From Azospirillum sp. 412522 (GTDB lineage Bacteria > Pseudomonadota > Alphaproteobacteria > Azospirillales > Azospirillaceae), in contig NZ_RWIJ01000003.1 of the NCBI RefSeq assembly GCF_019805165.1, positions 362,428-426,427 of the forward strand: a DNA stretch of 64,000 bases. Direction: 5' to 3'. The notes beneath the pieces were generated by a model. It was not told the origin of the DNA. It did not search any database and saw nothing but the letters and a program-made list of their open reading frames with translations. This document shows positions 47,661 to 57,218 of this stretch, piece after piece. Position 1 is the first letter of the stretch. The number at the start of each line of letters is the position of its first letter. A program made the translations under genes and the position numbers.

Positions 47661-47825
47661 CTACCGTCGCCGGACCAGCCCCATGATCAGGCTGATGGCG
47701 AACAGGACCAGGAACAGGAAGAACAGGATCTGCGCGATGCCGGAGCTGGCGGACGCGATTCCACCGAAGCCGAGAGCGCCGGCGATCAGCGCGATGACGA
47801 AGAAAACGAGAGCCCAATAGAGCAT
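47661..47825 (-). CDS. DUF1328 (YtjA) family small membrane protein
   Basis: 54 residues: [20 protein letters not shown], then [20 protein letters not shown] and [14 protein letters not shown]. This is the two-helix DUF1328 signature, including GFGGIA. Members are often stress-induced; function is unknown. The second ATG (47825) is used because it matches the family start and sits better behind GGGAGGG than the ATG at 47828. A GGAAC-N16-TGTT match lies upstream. The long hairpin at 47575-47647 follows. Confidence 0.92.
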   Translation of the reverse strand: MLYWALVFFVIALIAGALGFGGIASASSGIAQILFFLFLVLFAISLIMGLVRRR

Positions 47826-48168
47826 CATACCCTCCCTCGTTCGGCCGAATAGTCACCAAGGACTGCCGGCGTCACACATGAGACAAGTCGTGGCCGCATC
47901 CGCCGTCCCGTCATCTCCGTCTCATGGCCTCTGCTTGGCGATGCAAGTCGGACCAAGGTGACGGCAAGCACAGCCGGTGCGGCGGCATTCGAAGATCAGA
48001 ACAACGTCGTGGGCACGATGTTCCCGGTTCCCGACCGAACGAATGGTCTTGCCGCCGCAAGGCTGGTACGGACTGGCATTTATGCAACAACGGGGCTGCC
48101 TGTGCGTTTCCCTGGGCATGAGGCCCGGCATCCGCCGGCCAGAGAGGACGACAGCAAGCGAGGACCCT
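47826..48168. other. Divergent region between DUF1328 and the secreted-protein gene
   Basis: 343 bp without a gene. On the minus strand GGAAC (48024-48020), 16 bp, TGTT (48003-48000) is a one-mismatch EcfG-type promoter reading toward DUF1328. No clear plus-strand promoter was found. Confidence 0.4.
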
Positions 48169-48591
48169 ATGAAGACCGGATTGATCCTGGCGGCGATGGC
48201 CGCTTCGCTCGCAACTGTTCCGGCGGCGATGGCGCAGCAGACCTATTCCCAAAGCTATTCCTCGCCGAGTTCTTCGGGCACCTATTCCGGGAGCACCGGC
48301 GGCGATATTTCCGGACTGACGGGTTCCACTGGAGGGGCTGCATCGGACCTCACCGGGCGCCGTGGTCGAGGGCAGAAGCCGATCGAGTTGCAGCAGACGA
48401 CGCTGCTGAACCAGCTCAGCGCCGCCGGCTATGTCTCGGTGCGGGACTTCCGCAAGGAAGGTGACCGCTACGTCGCCAATGCCATGACACCGCAGGGCCA
48501 ATGGACGACCGTGGTGCTCGACCCGCGCAACTCTTCAGCGACACCGGCCGCAACTCCGGTTGTCACTCCCGGCACAAAGCCGGCCCACTGA
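48169..48591 (+). CDS. Secreted protein with Ser/Gly/Thr-rich linker
   Basis: 140 residues from the ATG at 48169, with a GAGGA site. Signal peptide (LILAAMAASLATVPAAMAQQ), a low-complexity Ser/Tyr/Gly/Thr region (residues 22-60), and a small C-terminal domain (LLNQLSAAGYVSVRDFRKEG, then GQWTTVVLDPRN) that reads like a PepSY-type fold. Function unknown. It is convergent with the YjbH-type gene, one base apart. Confidence 0.7.
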   Translation: MKTGLILAAMAASLATVPAAMAQQTYSQSYSSPSSSGTYSGSTGGDISGLTGSTGGAASDLTGRRGRGQKPIELQQTTLLNQLSAAGYVSVRDFRKEGDRYVANAMTPQGQWTTVVLDPRNSSATPAATPVVTPGTKPAH

Positions 48592-48592
48592 G

Positions 48593-50659
48593 TCAGTCCA
48601 GCAGTCGCGACCATGTGCCGGTGAGGCGGCCGACGCCTCCCGGCACACGAAGGTCGTAGAGCGGCAGCGGCTGCTGCACGCGTTGTCCGGCATCGCGGCC
48701 TAGAGTGCGGACCGCTGTTTCCACCGTTCCGCCGACCGGCAGCCATCCCGATGCGGCGACCGGCACCACCAGAGCCAATCCCCAGTCCATCCGCCCGCCG
48801 AAGCGGCTCTGCGCACCGTCCGGTCCTTCGGTCCAGGTGGCATGGGCGGTCAGGCCGATGCCGCCGTCGAACCGGCGCATCACCTCCACCGTACCGCCCC
48901 AGTCGCCGCCGAGATAACGGCCGAGCCGCAATGCGGTCGTCGTGTCCGCGCCGGGGGACTCCCAGTAGAGGCTGGCATGGCCGGTGCCGCGGGCATCGCC
49001 GCGGTCGAAGGCGAACAGGCTGTCCGGCTGCCGCTTCCAAACCTGATTGAGGTCGAGGCCGAGCGCCCAGCGGGCGGCGGGCAGCTGGACCAGCGCCTCC
49101 GCGCCGATGCCCGCATACATCTCTTCCAGATGGCCGGCGGTCAGCCGCGTGGTCAGCCCGTCCGCCGGCTGGGCGAGCCATGCCGCATAGGCATGCTCAA
49201 GCGCCAACGGGCGGTCCGCATAGCGGGGCAGGTCGCTGCGCACCGGCTGCACCGCCGGCAAGGCATTGGTGTCCAGCAGCTCCAGATCGCTGGGGGCATT
49301 GATGCGCAGCCCACCGCCCAGCACCAGACCGCGCCACGGCTGTGCCTGCAGCATCACGTCGGTGTGGGTGCGCTGGGCCAGCGTCGTCCCCAGTTCCGCC
49401 AGATCGAAGCTGGCGACCAGCCGTGTCGACAGGTCGAGGCGCGGGCGCCAGCCCGGTGGAGCCTCCGCCGCGGGTGCTACGAGGGTCGTGCGCCAGATCT
49501 CTTCGGCGCTGCCGCGGTGGTTTGCGCCCCGTTCCAGGTCGCGGCGCAACAGGGTAACGGCAGCCGTATCGAGTCCCCCGGCACCGGTGACGATGCGCAG
49601 TCGCTCAACCTGCGGCGGCGCGAGGTCGGCCAGCAGGCGCGCGGCATCGCCGACCTCGCGTGCCAGCGGCATCCGGCCGGTGCCGGCCGGGTCGAGCCAC
49701 AGCGTCGCTGTTTCCCGTTCGATTCGGGCCGAACGCACGGGCAGGCCGCGGCTACGCGCCACCAGCGCGATGGCATCGGCCGACAATGCCGCTCCGGCGG
49801 AGGGTCGCGGACCGATGGCTGGGGGTGGGATGGTCGGGTGGTCGGCATCCACCGCCGGGTCGAAGCGGACCGACAGCCGCAGCATCAGCCGTCTTCCCTG
49901 CTCGTAGGCGGCACCCAGATCGGTCCAGGATGTCGGGCGCCAGGACAGGCCGAGGCTGTAACGGCTGCCGGGGTCGAAGCCCGGCTCGTCCTGCCGCTGG
50001 GCACGGAAACGGTCGCCGGAGGATTCCAGCTTGAGACTCAGGCCATCGACGGGCGTGTGCCATTCCGCGCCACCGAACAGCGCGACCCGCTCACCGCCGA
50101 ACCATGCCCTGGGGCCGCGAGTGGTCGGCCAAGCGGATGGATCTCGGTCGCGGCGGAACCGGCCACCCAGGAAACGCAACGGGTTGCGCAGGTGACCGGC
50201 TTCGCCCAGCGTGCCCCATCCCATACCGAGCGTCAGGTCCATATCCCACCAACGTCGCGACAGGGCGATGTATTCTCCGGCGAAGCGTCCCTTTCCCGGC
50301 AGGTCCAGACCCGATCCGGTGACGTCGCGTCCGCCGACGACCAGTGCCGGGCCGCGGTCATCCTCCCGCCGCAGGCGGAGCTTCAGGTCGAGGCCGGGTT
50401 CGCTGAGACCGTAATAGCCCGGATAGGCGCTGTTGCGCGCCGTAGCCTCCAGCCAGGGCAACGGCTGGGCGGAAATCGTGAAATGACGGTGAAGGTCGCC
50501 GAGCGCGGTCAGCCCGCCGCTCATCGAGCCGTCGGGCGCCATCCGTGCATTCGGCACCTGCAACAGTCCGACCCCGCCCCAGTCGGACAAGCTGTAGGGC
50601 ACCTCGTCAGCGAGGGCGGGAAATGCCGCAAAAAGAACGAGAAGGGTTACGTTGCGCAC
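48593..50659 (-). CDS. YjbH-type outer-membrane beta-barrel protein
   Basis: 688 residues with a signal peptide (LLVLFAAFPALADE). The start YSLSDWGGVGLLQVPNARMAPDG and following FTISAQPLPWLEATARNS are typical of the YjbH family, which is linked to exopolysaccharide export. The rest alternates barrel-like strands and an internal periplasmic domain (near residues 290-390). The usual partners yjbE, yjbF and yjbG are absent here. The promoter lies in the 90-bp gap to the OsmC gene. Confidence 0.82.
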   Translation of the reverse strand: MRNVTLLVLFAAFPALADEVPYSLSDWGGVGLLQVPNARMAPDGSMSGGLTALGDLHRHFTISAQPLPWLEATARNSAYPGYYGLSEPGLDLKLRLRREDDRGPALVVGGRDVTGSGLDLPGKGRFAGEYIALSRRWWDMDLTLGMGWGTLGEAGHLRNPLRFLGGRFRRDRDPSAWPTTRGPRAWFGGERVALFGGAEWHTPVDGLSLKLESSGDRFRAQRQDEPGFDPGSRYSLGLSWRPTSWTDLGAAYEQGRRLMLRLSVRFDPAVDADHPTIPPPAIGPRPSAGAALSADAIALVARSRGLPVRSARIERETATLWLDPAGTGRMPLAREVGDAARLLADLAPPQVERLRIVTGAGGLDTAAVTLLRRDLERGANHRGSAEEIWRTTLVAPAAEAPPGWRPRLDLSTRLVASFDLAELGTTLAQRTHTDVMLQAQPWRGLVLGGGLRINAPSDLELLDTNALPAVQPVRSDLPRYADRPLALEHAYAAWLAQPADGLTTRLTAGHLEEMYAGIGAEALVQLPAARWALGLDLNQVWKRQPDSLFAFDRGDARGTGHASLYWESPGADTTTALRLGRYLGGDWGGTVEVMRRFDGGIGLTAHATWTEGPDGAQSRFGGRMDWGLALVVPVAASGWLPVGGTVETAVRTLGRDAGQRVQQPLPLYDLRVPGGVGRLTGTWSRLLD

Positions 50660-50749
50660 GCGTTGATCGCGAAAGTGCGAGGGATCTATCCGATCCTTCG
50701 CGATTCATGCGTATGGATGCAACTGAAAAAGGAGGGCGGGGCCCCGTAT

Positions 50750-51169
50750 TCACGGCGCCTCGATCACCTCGAAATCGTGGGTGATGGTCGCCGTCTGGCC
50801 CAGCATGATCGATGCGGAGCAGTATTTCTCCGCCGACAGGGCAATGGCGCGCTCCACCTTGGCAGGGTCCAGCTTGCGGCCGGTCACAGTGAAGTGGACA
50901 TGGATTTTGGTGAACACCTTCGGATCGGTGTCAGCCCGTTCCGCGTCGATGGCGGCGACGCAGTCGGTGATCTGCTGGCGGCCCTTTTCCAGGATCATCA
51001 CCACGTCGAAGCAGGTGCAGCCGCCCATGCCGATCAGCAGCATTTCCATCGGGCGGACGCCAGCGTTGCGGCCGCCGGATTCGGGGGCGCCATCCATCAC
51101 CACGGCATGGCCGCTGCCGGATTCACCGACGAACATCTTGCCGTCCACCCAGGTGACGCGCGCCTTCAT
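50750..51169 (-). CDS. OsmC/YhfA family protein
   Basis: 139 residues. The fold carries the two family cysteines: one in MLLIGMGGCTCFDVVMIL and one in LSAEKYCSASIML. Typical members reduce organic peroxides; the YhfA-like branch, which this resembles (GGCTCFDVV), has no proven substrate. The start at 51169 has GAGGG at the right distance; an ATG two codons upstream is possible. It is divergent from the cation transporter gene. Confidence 0.9.
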   Translation of the reverse strand: MKARVTWVDGKMFVGESGSGHAVVMDGAPESGGRNAGVRPMEMLLIGMGGCTCFDVVMILEKGRQQITDCVAAIDAERADTDPKVFTKIHVHFTVTGRKLDPAKVERAIALSAEKYCSASIMLGQTATITHDFEVIEAP

Positions 51170-51338
51170 GACCATTTCCCTCGTACACTGTTGATCGTGA
51201 GTGACCGCGCGAAGCTAGGCGCCGCGGCGGATCGGCGCAAGAGGGCGCCGCATTTCCAATGCCGGGCTTGTCCGCGGAGGGCAGCGCGTCCAATGTCCGG
51301 GGAGAGCTGCGCACGTCCAGACGACAAGGCCATCCATC

Positions 51339-52298
51339 ATGCCGCACGGCCATTCCCATGGCGGTTCCACCCACACCCACTCATCCAATGGTGGGCATGA
51401 CCAAGCCGGCCATCACCATCACGGACCGGCGAGCTATGACCGTTCCTTCGCGTTGGGGGCGCTGCTGAACATCGGCTTCGTTGCGGTGGAGGCGATCTAT
51501 GGGCTCATCGCCAACTCCACCGCGCTGATGGCCGATGCCGGGCATAATCTCAGCGACGTGACGGGGCTGTTGCTGGCCTGGGGAGCGGTGTGGCTGGGAC
51601 GGCGGATGCCGGAAGGACGCTACACCTACGGCTTCGGCAATGCCTCGATCCTGGCGTCGCTGCTGAACGCGATGATCCTGTTGATCGCGGTCGGCGCCAT
51701 CCTGCTGGAGGCGGCCAACCGCCTTGCAGCACCGGAGCCGGTGGCGGAGGTGACGGTGATGGTGGTGGCGATGATCGGCATCGTCATCAACGGTTGGACC
51801 GCTTGGCTGTTCATGGGCGGACAGAAGCAGGACATCAACCTGCGCGGCGCCTACCTGCACATGGCGGCCGATGCGGCGGTGTCGCTGGGCGTCGTTGTGG
51901 CGGCGCTGGCGATCCGCTTCACCGGCTGGCTATGGCTGGACCCGTTGACCAGCATCATCATTGCGCTGGTAATCGTCGCCGGCACCTGGGGGCTGCTGCG
52001 CGATTCGGTACGGCTGGCTATGGGCGCGGTGCCCGACGGCATCGACCGAGCGGGGGTGGAGCGCTATCTGGCCGGGCTGCCCGGCGTCGCCGAGGTGCAC
52101 GACCTGCACATCTGGCCGATCAGTACGACGGAAACCGCGCTGACCGCCCATCTCGTCCGTCCCGGGATGCACCAGGACGATGCCCTGTTGCTCGAGATCT
52201 CGATGGTGCTGAAGGACCGCTTCGGCGTTGGACACGCCACCATCCAGATGGAGCATGACGGCAGCTGCTGCCGCCTTGCCCCGGCGGACGTGGTCTGA
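51339..52298 (+). CDS. Cation diffusion facilitator (CzcD/ZitB type)
   Basis: 319 residues. A His-rich start (HGHSHGGSTHTHSS, then HHHHGP) precedes six membrane helices; metal sites are in MADAGHNLSDV (HxxxD) and LHMAADAAVSLGV (HxxxD). A cytoplasmic domain follows (residues 220-310, LHIWPISTTETALTAHLV). It exports Zn2+ or similar metals in exchange for protons. The metal is not decided by the sequence; the His-rich loop favours zinc. No metal-sensor gene is adjacent. Confidence 0.92.
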   Translation: MPHGHSHGGSTHTHSSNGGHDQAGHHHHGPASYDRSFALGALLNIGFVAVEAIYGLIANSTALMADAGHNLSDVTGLLLAWGAVWLGRRMPEGRYTYGFGNASILASLLNAMILLIAVGAILLEAANRLAAPEPVAEVTVMVVAMIGIVINGWTAWLFMGGQKQDINLRGAYLHMAADAAVSLGVVVAALAIRFTGWLWLDPLTSIIIALVIVAGTWGLLRDSVRLAMGAVPDGIDRAGVERYLAGLPGVAEVHDLHIWPISTTETALTAHLVRPGMHQDDALLLEISMVLKDRFGVGHATIQMEHDGSCCRLAPADVV

Positions 52299-52302
52299 TC
52301 CC

Positions 52303-52818
52303 TTACGCCTGCTCGCGGGCGAGGCGGCGGGCGTTGGCGCGCACCTTGCGGTAGGCGGGGTTCATGCCGGCGGCGGCCAGAGCGGCCGTCGCCTCGATCA
52401 GGCGCAGGTTGGCGTGGATCCCGGCATCGACGGCGTCGGCCAGCAGGCGCTGCTGGACGTCGATGATCTCCACCGGGCTCTTGCAGGCGGCAAGGCCGCC
52501 GATGGTGGCGGCGGCAGCCTGGGTCTGCTTGGTGATCATGGTGACCCAGGCCTGCCCGAACTCGCTGATGCCGGTGGCCACCGCATGGAAGGCCTCCACA
52601 GCCGCCTCCACCTTCTCCGAGCCCATGCGGATGAATTCCGGGTTGGCGAAGTCGATGGGGTTCGACAGCGCCGCCGTCATCATCGCCGTGCGGTAGCCGA
52701 TGGTCTGAGCGGCTGCGACGCCCATTTCGCCACCGCGAAGGCCGGTCTTGGTAAGCTGACCCGCCACCGCCATGAGCCGGTCGGTGGGATGGCCGTTGCC
52801 GGCGTTCTGTCGTGACAT
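52303..52818 (-). CDS. Phasin-like protein
   Basis: 171 residues, all-helical, no signal peptide. It has the phasin-type pattern (FIRMGSEKVEAAVEAFHAVATG, KQTQAAAATIGGLAACKSP, VDVQQRLLADAVDAG-like segment) found in proteins that coat polyhydroxyalkanoate granules. The match is by pattern and size and no pha gene lies nearby. The ATG has a GAGG site. It is convergent with the cation transporter gene, 4 bp apart. Confidence 0.7.
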   Translation of the reverse strand: MSRQNAGNGHPTDRLMAVAGQLTKTGLRGGEMGVAAAQTIGYRTAMMTAALSNPIDFANPEFIRMGSEKVEAAVEAFHAVATGISEFGQAWVTMITKQTQAAAATIGGLAACKSPVEIIDVQQRLLADAVDAGIHANLRLIEATAALAAAGMNPAYRKVRANARRLAREQA

Positions 52819-52903
52819 GGGCGTCGCCTCTCTCTCGGAAATCGTTGCCGGAACCTGACTGCGGGGTCAACGCTGCAGTGCAGCATAGGTTCCGGCACGA
52901 TCT

Positions 52904-54112
52904 TTACGCCTCGGCGAGCGCGCGGTCGAGATCTTCGATGATGTCCTGGGGGTCCTCAAGACCAACGGACAGGCGCAGCAGGCCGGGTTCGATCCGGGCG
53001 GCGGCCTTCTCCTCGTCGGTCAGCTTGGAATGGGTGGTGGTGGCGGGATGGGTGATCAAGCTCTTCGAATCGCCGAGATTGTTGGAGATCATCACCATGC
53101 GCAGGCCGTTCAGCGCATTGAACGCCTCGGTCTTGCCGCCTTTCAGGAAGACCGACAGCATGTTGCCGCCGCCGGTCATCTGCTTGCGCACCAGATCATA
53201 TTGCGGATGGCTGGGCAGCAGCGGGTAGAGCACCTGGGCGACCTTCGGATGGCTTTCCAGGAACTCAGCGACCTGAAGCCCGGCCGCCGACTGGGCCTGC
53301 ACGCGCAGCTCCAGCGTCTCCATGCCCTTCAGCAGCAGCCAGGAATTGAAGGGGGAGATGGTCGGGCCGGTGTTGCGCAGGAAGGGGTGGATGACCTCCG
53401 CGGCGTACTTCTTGTCCTTGGCCAGGATGACGCCGCCCAGGCAGCGGCCCTGGCCGTCGATGTGCTTGGTCGCCGAATAGATGACGACGTCGGCGCCGAA
53501 TTCGAACGGGCGCTGGAGCACCGGCGTGGCGAAGGCGTTGTCGGCGACCACCACCGCGCCCGCCTTGTGGGCGAGATCGCAGACGGCCTGGAGATCGACG
53601 ACCTCAAGTCCGGGGTTCGAGGGGGTTTCCAGGAAGACCGCCTTGGTCGGCTTGGACAGCGCCTCTTCCCACTCCGCCAGATTGGTGCCGTCGACGAACA
53701 CCGTCTCGATGCCGTAGCGACCGCACAACTCCTTGAGGACCCAATAGCAGGAGATGAAGAGCGCCCGCGGCGCCACCACGCGGTCGCCGGTGCGCAGACC
53801 GCTCATCAGCGCGCCATGCACCGCCGCCATGCCGCTGGCGGTGGCATAGGCCCATTCGGCGCCTTCATACTCGGTCAGCCGGTCCTCGAACATCGCCGAG
53901 GTCGGGTTGCGGAAGCGGGAATAGACGTGGCGGACACCGTCGTTGGCGAAGGCGTTCTCCGCCTCCTCGGCCGAGCCGTAGACGAAGCCGGAGGTCTGGT
54001 ACAGGGCCTCGCAGGTTTCGTCGAACTGCGAACGGCGGATGCCGCCATGGACCAGCTTGGACCGCGGGCGCAGCCCCGCGACGTTCGGATTGCGATGATC
54101 GGTGCGCGACAT
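52904..54112 (-). CDS. metZ: O-succinylhomoserine sulfhydrylase
   Basis: 402 residues. It makes homocysteine directly from O-succinylhomoserine and sulfide, the direct route to methionine. The PLP lysine is in IYSATKHIDGQGRCLGG; other blocks are VYSRFRNPTSAMFEDRL and FLETPSNPGLEVVDL. The group (MetZ) is favoured over CGS/MetB by the SAM-II riboswitch context and the alphaproteobacterial type sequence. The ATG at 54112 is reached from a promoter at 54272-54300 after the riboswitch and its terminator. Confidence 0.93.
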   Translation of the reverse strand: MSRTDHRNPNVAGLRPRSKLVHGGIRRSQFDETCEALYQTSGFVYGSAEEAENAFANDGVRHVYSRFRNPTSAMFEDRLTEYEGAEWAYATASGMAAVHGALMSGLRTGDRVVAPRALFISCYWVLKELCGRYGIETVFVDGTNLAEWEEALSKPTKAVFLETPSNPGLEVVDLQAVCDLAHKAGAVVVADNAFATPVLQRPFEFGADVVIYSATKHIDGQGRCLGGVILAKDKKYAAEVIHPFLRNTGPTISPFNSWLLLKGMETLELRVQAQSAAGLQVAEFLESHPKVAQVLYPLLPSHPQYDLVRKQMTGGGNMLSVFLKGGKTEAFNALNGLRMVMISNNLGDSKSLITHPATTTHSKLTDEEKAAARIEPGLLRLSVGLEDPQDIIEDLDRALAEA

Positions 54113-54162
54113 TCCGCGACTCTCCCCTGATGATCGCCGGTGGGGCAAGGCCGGCCGCAAAC

Positions 54163-54193
54163 AAAAAACGCCCCGACCGATCGGGTCGAGGCG
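54163..54193 (-). terminator. Riboswitch-controlled terminator before metZ
   Basis: On the minus strand CGCCTCGACC pairs with GGTCGGGGCG (10 bp, one G-U) and TTTTTT follows directly. It lies between the SAM-II aptamer and the metZ start, so SAM binding can switch transcription off. Confidence 0.85.
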
Positions 54194-54207
54194 CGGACGC
54201 GGCTCGG

Positions 54208-54268
54208 ACCTTTTTAGCGGATTGTTTTACGTGGCCCGCAAGCCGGTCGACCAAATCACCACGTGGGT
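54208..54268 (-). promoter_or_regulatory. SAM-II riboswitch aptamer
   Basis: On the minus strand the order is CACGTGGTGATTTGG, then CCGGCTTGCGGGCCACGT, then AAAACAATCCGCTAAAAAGG. These are the P1 strand, the loop and P1' with its H-type pseudoknot core, and the conserved GCTAAA segment of the metA/SAM-II motif. The downstream gene is metZ, one of the known SAM-II targets. The aptamer is followed by an intrinsic terminator. Confidence 0.92.
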
Positions 54269-54271
54269 TCG

Positions 54272-54300
54272 CTTGTACGACTGCCTATGACCGCCGTCAA
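54272..54300 (-). promoter_or_regulatory. Sigma70-type promoter of the metZ riboswitch transcript
   Basis: On the minus strand TTGACG (54300-54295), 17 bp, TACAAG (54277-54272). Transcription would start about 5 nt before the aptamer. Confidence 0.6.
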
Positions 54301-54445
54301 GAGGGGTAGCGCCGCATCCTTCTTCTCCGATCCGTCCCGTTCCCATGACCCCAGGTGCCGGCCGATATTCAGCAAGATGTGCCAGGACGGCTTCCCGCTC
54401 CCCGGCCTATGGTTCCCGCCATCAACCGCGCGAACCGGACCGACG

Positions 54446-55303
54446 ATGAGCAGGCAGGAGTATGAGGAGAGATTTTCCCGGCTGTTCGACTACATCGAGC
54501 AAAATCTGGAAGGCGATCTGTCGCTCGACAGGTTGAGCGATGTCGCCTGCCTCTCGAAGTTCCACTTCCATCGCCTGTTTTCCGCTCACTTCGACATCAG
54601 CATTGGAAAATACATCCAGCTCGCACGGTTGAAGCGGGCGTCCTTCCGGCTGGCGTTCTATCCCGCCGACAAGGTCATCGACATCGCGCTGGATGCCGGC
54701 TTCGAGACGCCGGAATCCTTTTCCCGCGCCTTCAAGAAGGCGTTCGGCCAGACCCCGTCCGAATTCAGGAAAGGCCCTGAATGGCGTCGATGGCACGCCC
54801 GCTATCATCACATCAAGCACAAGAGGATCAGGACCATGGATGTTTCGATCGTCGAATTCGCACCCGTTGGCGTCGCCGCCTATCGCCATCGCGGGCCGAT
54901 CGAAGGCGTGAATGACTCAGCCAGGATTTTCATCGACTGGCGCAAGACGAGCGGGCTGTCCCCACGCGAGCGATGCCGGACCTTCGGCATCGTCTTCGAC
55001 AATCCGGAAACCACCGAACCGGAGGAGTTCCGTTTCGACATCTGCGGGGAAGTCGATGGCGAGGTGTCCGAAAATCCGCAAGGCGTGATGAAGAAGGAAA
55101 TTCCCGGCGGACGCTGTGCCCTGGTCAGGCACCGGGGTTCTCACGAGCAGATCGGGGAAACTGTGAAATTCCTGTATCGCCACTGGCTTCCGGAAAGTGG
55201 CGAGCAGCTTCGCGATTTTCCGGTCTATTTCCACTATCTGAACTTCGCCGGCGAAACGCCGGAACATGATTTGCTGACTGATGTCTATCTGCCGTTGAAA
55301 TAG
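54446..55303 (+). CDS. AraC-family regulator with GyrI-like effector domain
   Basis: 285 residues from the ATG at 54446. Residues 5-110 hold the two helix-turn-helix motifs of AraC (LDRLSDVACLSKFHFHRLF and VIDIALDAGFETPESFSRAFKKAFG). Residues 130-285 are a GyrI/SbmC-like small-molecule-binding domain (MDVSIVEFAPVGVAAYRHRG at its start). This N-terminal-HTH plan is that of Rob/SoxS-like and TipA/BmrR-type fused regulators. The effector is unknown. It is divergent from metZ, but the unrelated riboswitch lies between, so a direct link is not implied. Confidence 0.88.
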   Translation: MSRQEYEERFSRLFDYIEQNLEGDLSLDRLSDVACLSKFHFHRLFSAHFDISIGKYIQLARLKRASFRLAFYPADKVIDIALDAGFETPESFSRAFKKAFGQTPSEFRKGPEWRRWHARYHHIKHKRIRTMDVSIVEFAPVGVAAYRHRGPIEGVNDSARIFIDWRKTSGLSPRERCRTFGIVFDNPETTEPEEFRFDICGEVDGEVSENPQGVMKKEIPGGRCALVRHRGSHEQIGETVKFLYRHWLPESGEQLRDFPVYFHYLNFAGETPEHDLLTDVYLPLK

Positions 55304-55365
55304 CGGCGCACCCTGTTTCAACCAGTCGGCTCCGGAAGTGGCGCCGCTTTCGCCCGGCAGGTTGA

Positions 55366-56940
55366 TCAGCCGGCCTTCTCCTCGGCGGGCAGGGCCGTTT
55401 TCGACAGCATCCGTCGGACGTCCCCCAGGCTCGCTCCGCCCAACACCACCGCGAGCGCGCCGAAGGCGGTGGCACCCCCGGCTACCAGCAGGGCCAGCGT
55501 GCCGAAGCGCACCATGCCCGACGCTGCCGCCAGCCAGGGCGCCAGAAACTCCTCGCCCAGCACCAGTGCCGCCCCCATGCCGGCAGCCGCCAGTGCGATC
55601 CGGGGGGCGCGGTGCTTCACCCGGTCGTCCAGGTCGAACAGGCGGCGCCTGCGCATCGCCGCCACCAGCAGCCCGACATCGAGCCATGCCGTCAGGCCCG
55701 TGGCGAGCGCGATGCCGACATGGCCCAGCCAAGGCATGAACGCCAGCGCCAGAAGCGCCGTCGCCACCGTCACGATGACGGCGACCCGCACCGGCGTCAC
55801 CGTATCGTGGCGGGCGAAGAAGGCGGCATTGAGCGATTTCACGATCACATAGGCCGGGATGCCGACGGCATAGGCGGCGAGCGCCATCGCCGTGGCGTGC
55901 GCCTCCTCCGGCCCGAATGCGCCGCGCTGGAACAGCACGGCGACGATGGGGGTCCCTGCCGCGCCGAGCGCGACGGCCGCCGGCAGGCCAAGCAGCAGGC
56001 TGAACTCGATCGCGCGGCTCAGGTAATGACGGACCATCCGCTCATCCCCGGCGGCGACATGGCGGGCCAGCACCGGCAGAAGCGCGGTGCCGATGGCGAT
56101 GCCGATGACACCCAGCGGCATCTGGTTCAGCCGGTCGGCGTAATAGAGGAAGGACACCGCACCCGATGGCAGCAGCGAGGCCAGCACGATGTTCAGGAAC
56201 AGGTTGATCTGCATGACCCCGGCCCCGATGGCGCCCGGTCCGATCAGCCGGAACAGCCGCCGCATCCCCTCCGTCATCCTCGGGCGCCGCAGCCGCAGCA
56301 CCACTCCCGCCTCGCGGCAGGCCCAGGCCATCCAGCCCACCTGCACGGCACCCGACAGCGTCACCGCCGCCGCCATGGCGGTGCCGGGTTCCAGCCCCAA
56401 CCGCGGGGCGATCAGCAGGGCGGCGACCAGCGTCAGGTTGAAGGCGATGGGAGCGGCGGCAAAGGGGCCGAACCGGTCCAGCGCGTTCAGCACCCCGCCG
56501 AGAAGCGCCACCAGCGAGATCAGCGCCAGATAGGGAAAGGTCAGCCGCGCCATGTCCACCGCCAGGGCGAACTTGGCCGGTTCGTCGACGAAGCCGGGGG
56601 CGAGGCCGTGCATCAGCCAGGGCATGGCGACGACGGCGGCCAGCGTGAAGGGCAGCAGCATCGCCAGCAGCATCGCCAGCGCCTCTTCCGCGAAACGGAT
56701 GGCGGCGGCGCGTCCACGGGTTTGCAGCTCCGCAGCGAAGAGCGGGACGAAGGCGACGCCGAAGGCGCCCTCCGCGAACAGCCGGCGGAACAGGTTGGGC
56801 AGCTTCAGCGCGACGAAGAAGGCGTCTGCGACCGGGCCGGCGCCCAGCACCGCCGCGGTCAGGATGTCGCGTGCGAAGCCGGCCAGCCGGCTCAGCAGGG
56901 TCAGGCCGCCGATGGTGGCGATGGCGCGTGCGAAGTTCAT
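55366..56940 (-). CDS. murJ: Lipid II flippase MurJ (MviN)
   Basis: 524 residues, about fourteen helices, no signal peptide. The start MNFARAIATIGGLTLLSRLAGFARD and FAEGAFGVAFVPLFAA are MurJ hallmarks. MurJ flips lipid II across the inner membrane for cell-wall synthesis and is usually essential. The start at 56940 fits the family; upstream in-frame sequence is not conserved. It is convergent with the AraC/GyrI gene and divergent from the hybrid kinase. Confidence 0.96.
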   Translation of the reverse strand: MNFARAIATIGGLTLLSRLAGFARDILTAAVLGAGPVADAFFVALKLPNLFRRLFAEGAFGVAFVPLFAAELQTRGRAAAIRFAEEALAMLLAMLLPFTLAAVVAMPWLMHGLAPGFVDEPAKFALAVDMARLTFPYLALISLVALLGGVLNALDRFGPFAAAPIAFNLTLVAALLIAPRLGLEPGTAMAAAVTLSGAVQVGWMAWACREAGVVLRLRRPRMTEGMRRLFRLIGPGAIGAGVMQINLFLNIVLASLLPSGAVSFLYYADRLNQMPLGVIGIAIGTALLPVLARHVAAGDERMVRHYLSRAIEFSLLLGLPAAVALGAAGTPIVAVLFQRGAFGPEEAHATAMALAAYAVGIPAYVIVKSLNAAFFARHDTVTPVRVAVIVTVATALLALAFMPWLGHVGIALATGLTAWLDVGLLVAAMRRRRLFDLDDRVKHRAPRIALAAAGMGAALVLGEEFLAPWLAAASGMVRFGTLALLVAGGATAFGALAVVLGGASLGDVRRMLSKTALPAEEKAG

Positions 56941-57218
56941 CACGGCGGTATAGCCGGCCGGGCGAGCATGGCAAAGCCGGTCTTTCGGCGCGGTCGCCAG
57001 CGTTTGGTGCGTTGCAACAGGAATTGGAATGCGCTGGCTGCGATGATGGGGCTGTTTGTCTGCAGTGGTGGAGCAACTCTCTACGGTTGCCACCTTGCCG
57101 GTTACGGCGTTGCGTCTCTATCTGCGTTGCGGCATGCTGGCGTCCGCCCGTCGTCGCCACCGTCCGCTTTCCGCCGACGGACGCGGCCGGCGGACGATCC
57201 ACTGCGTTCGGGGTATAC

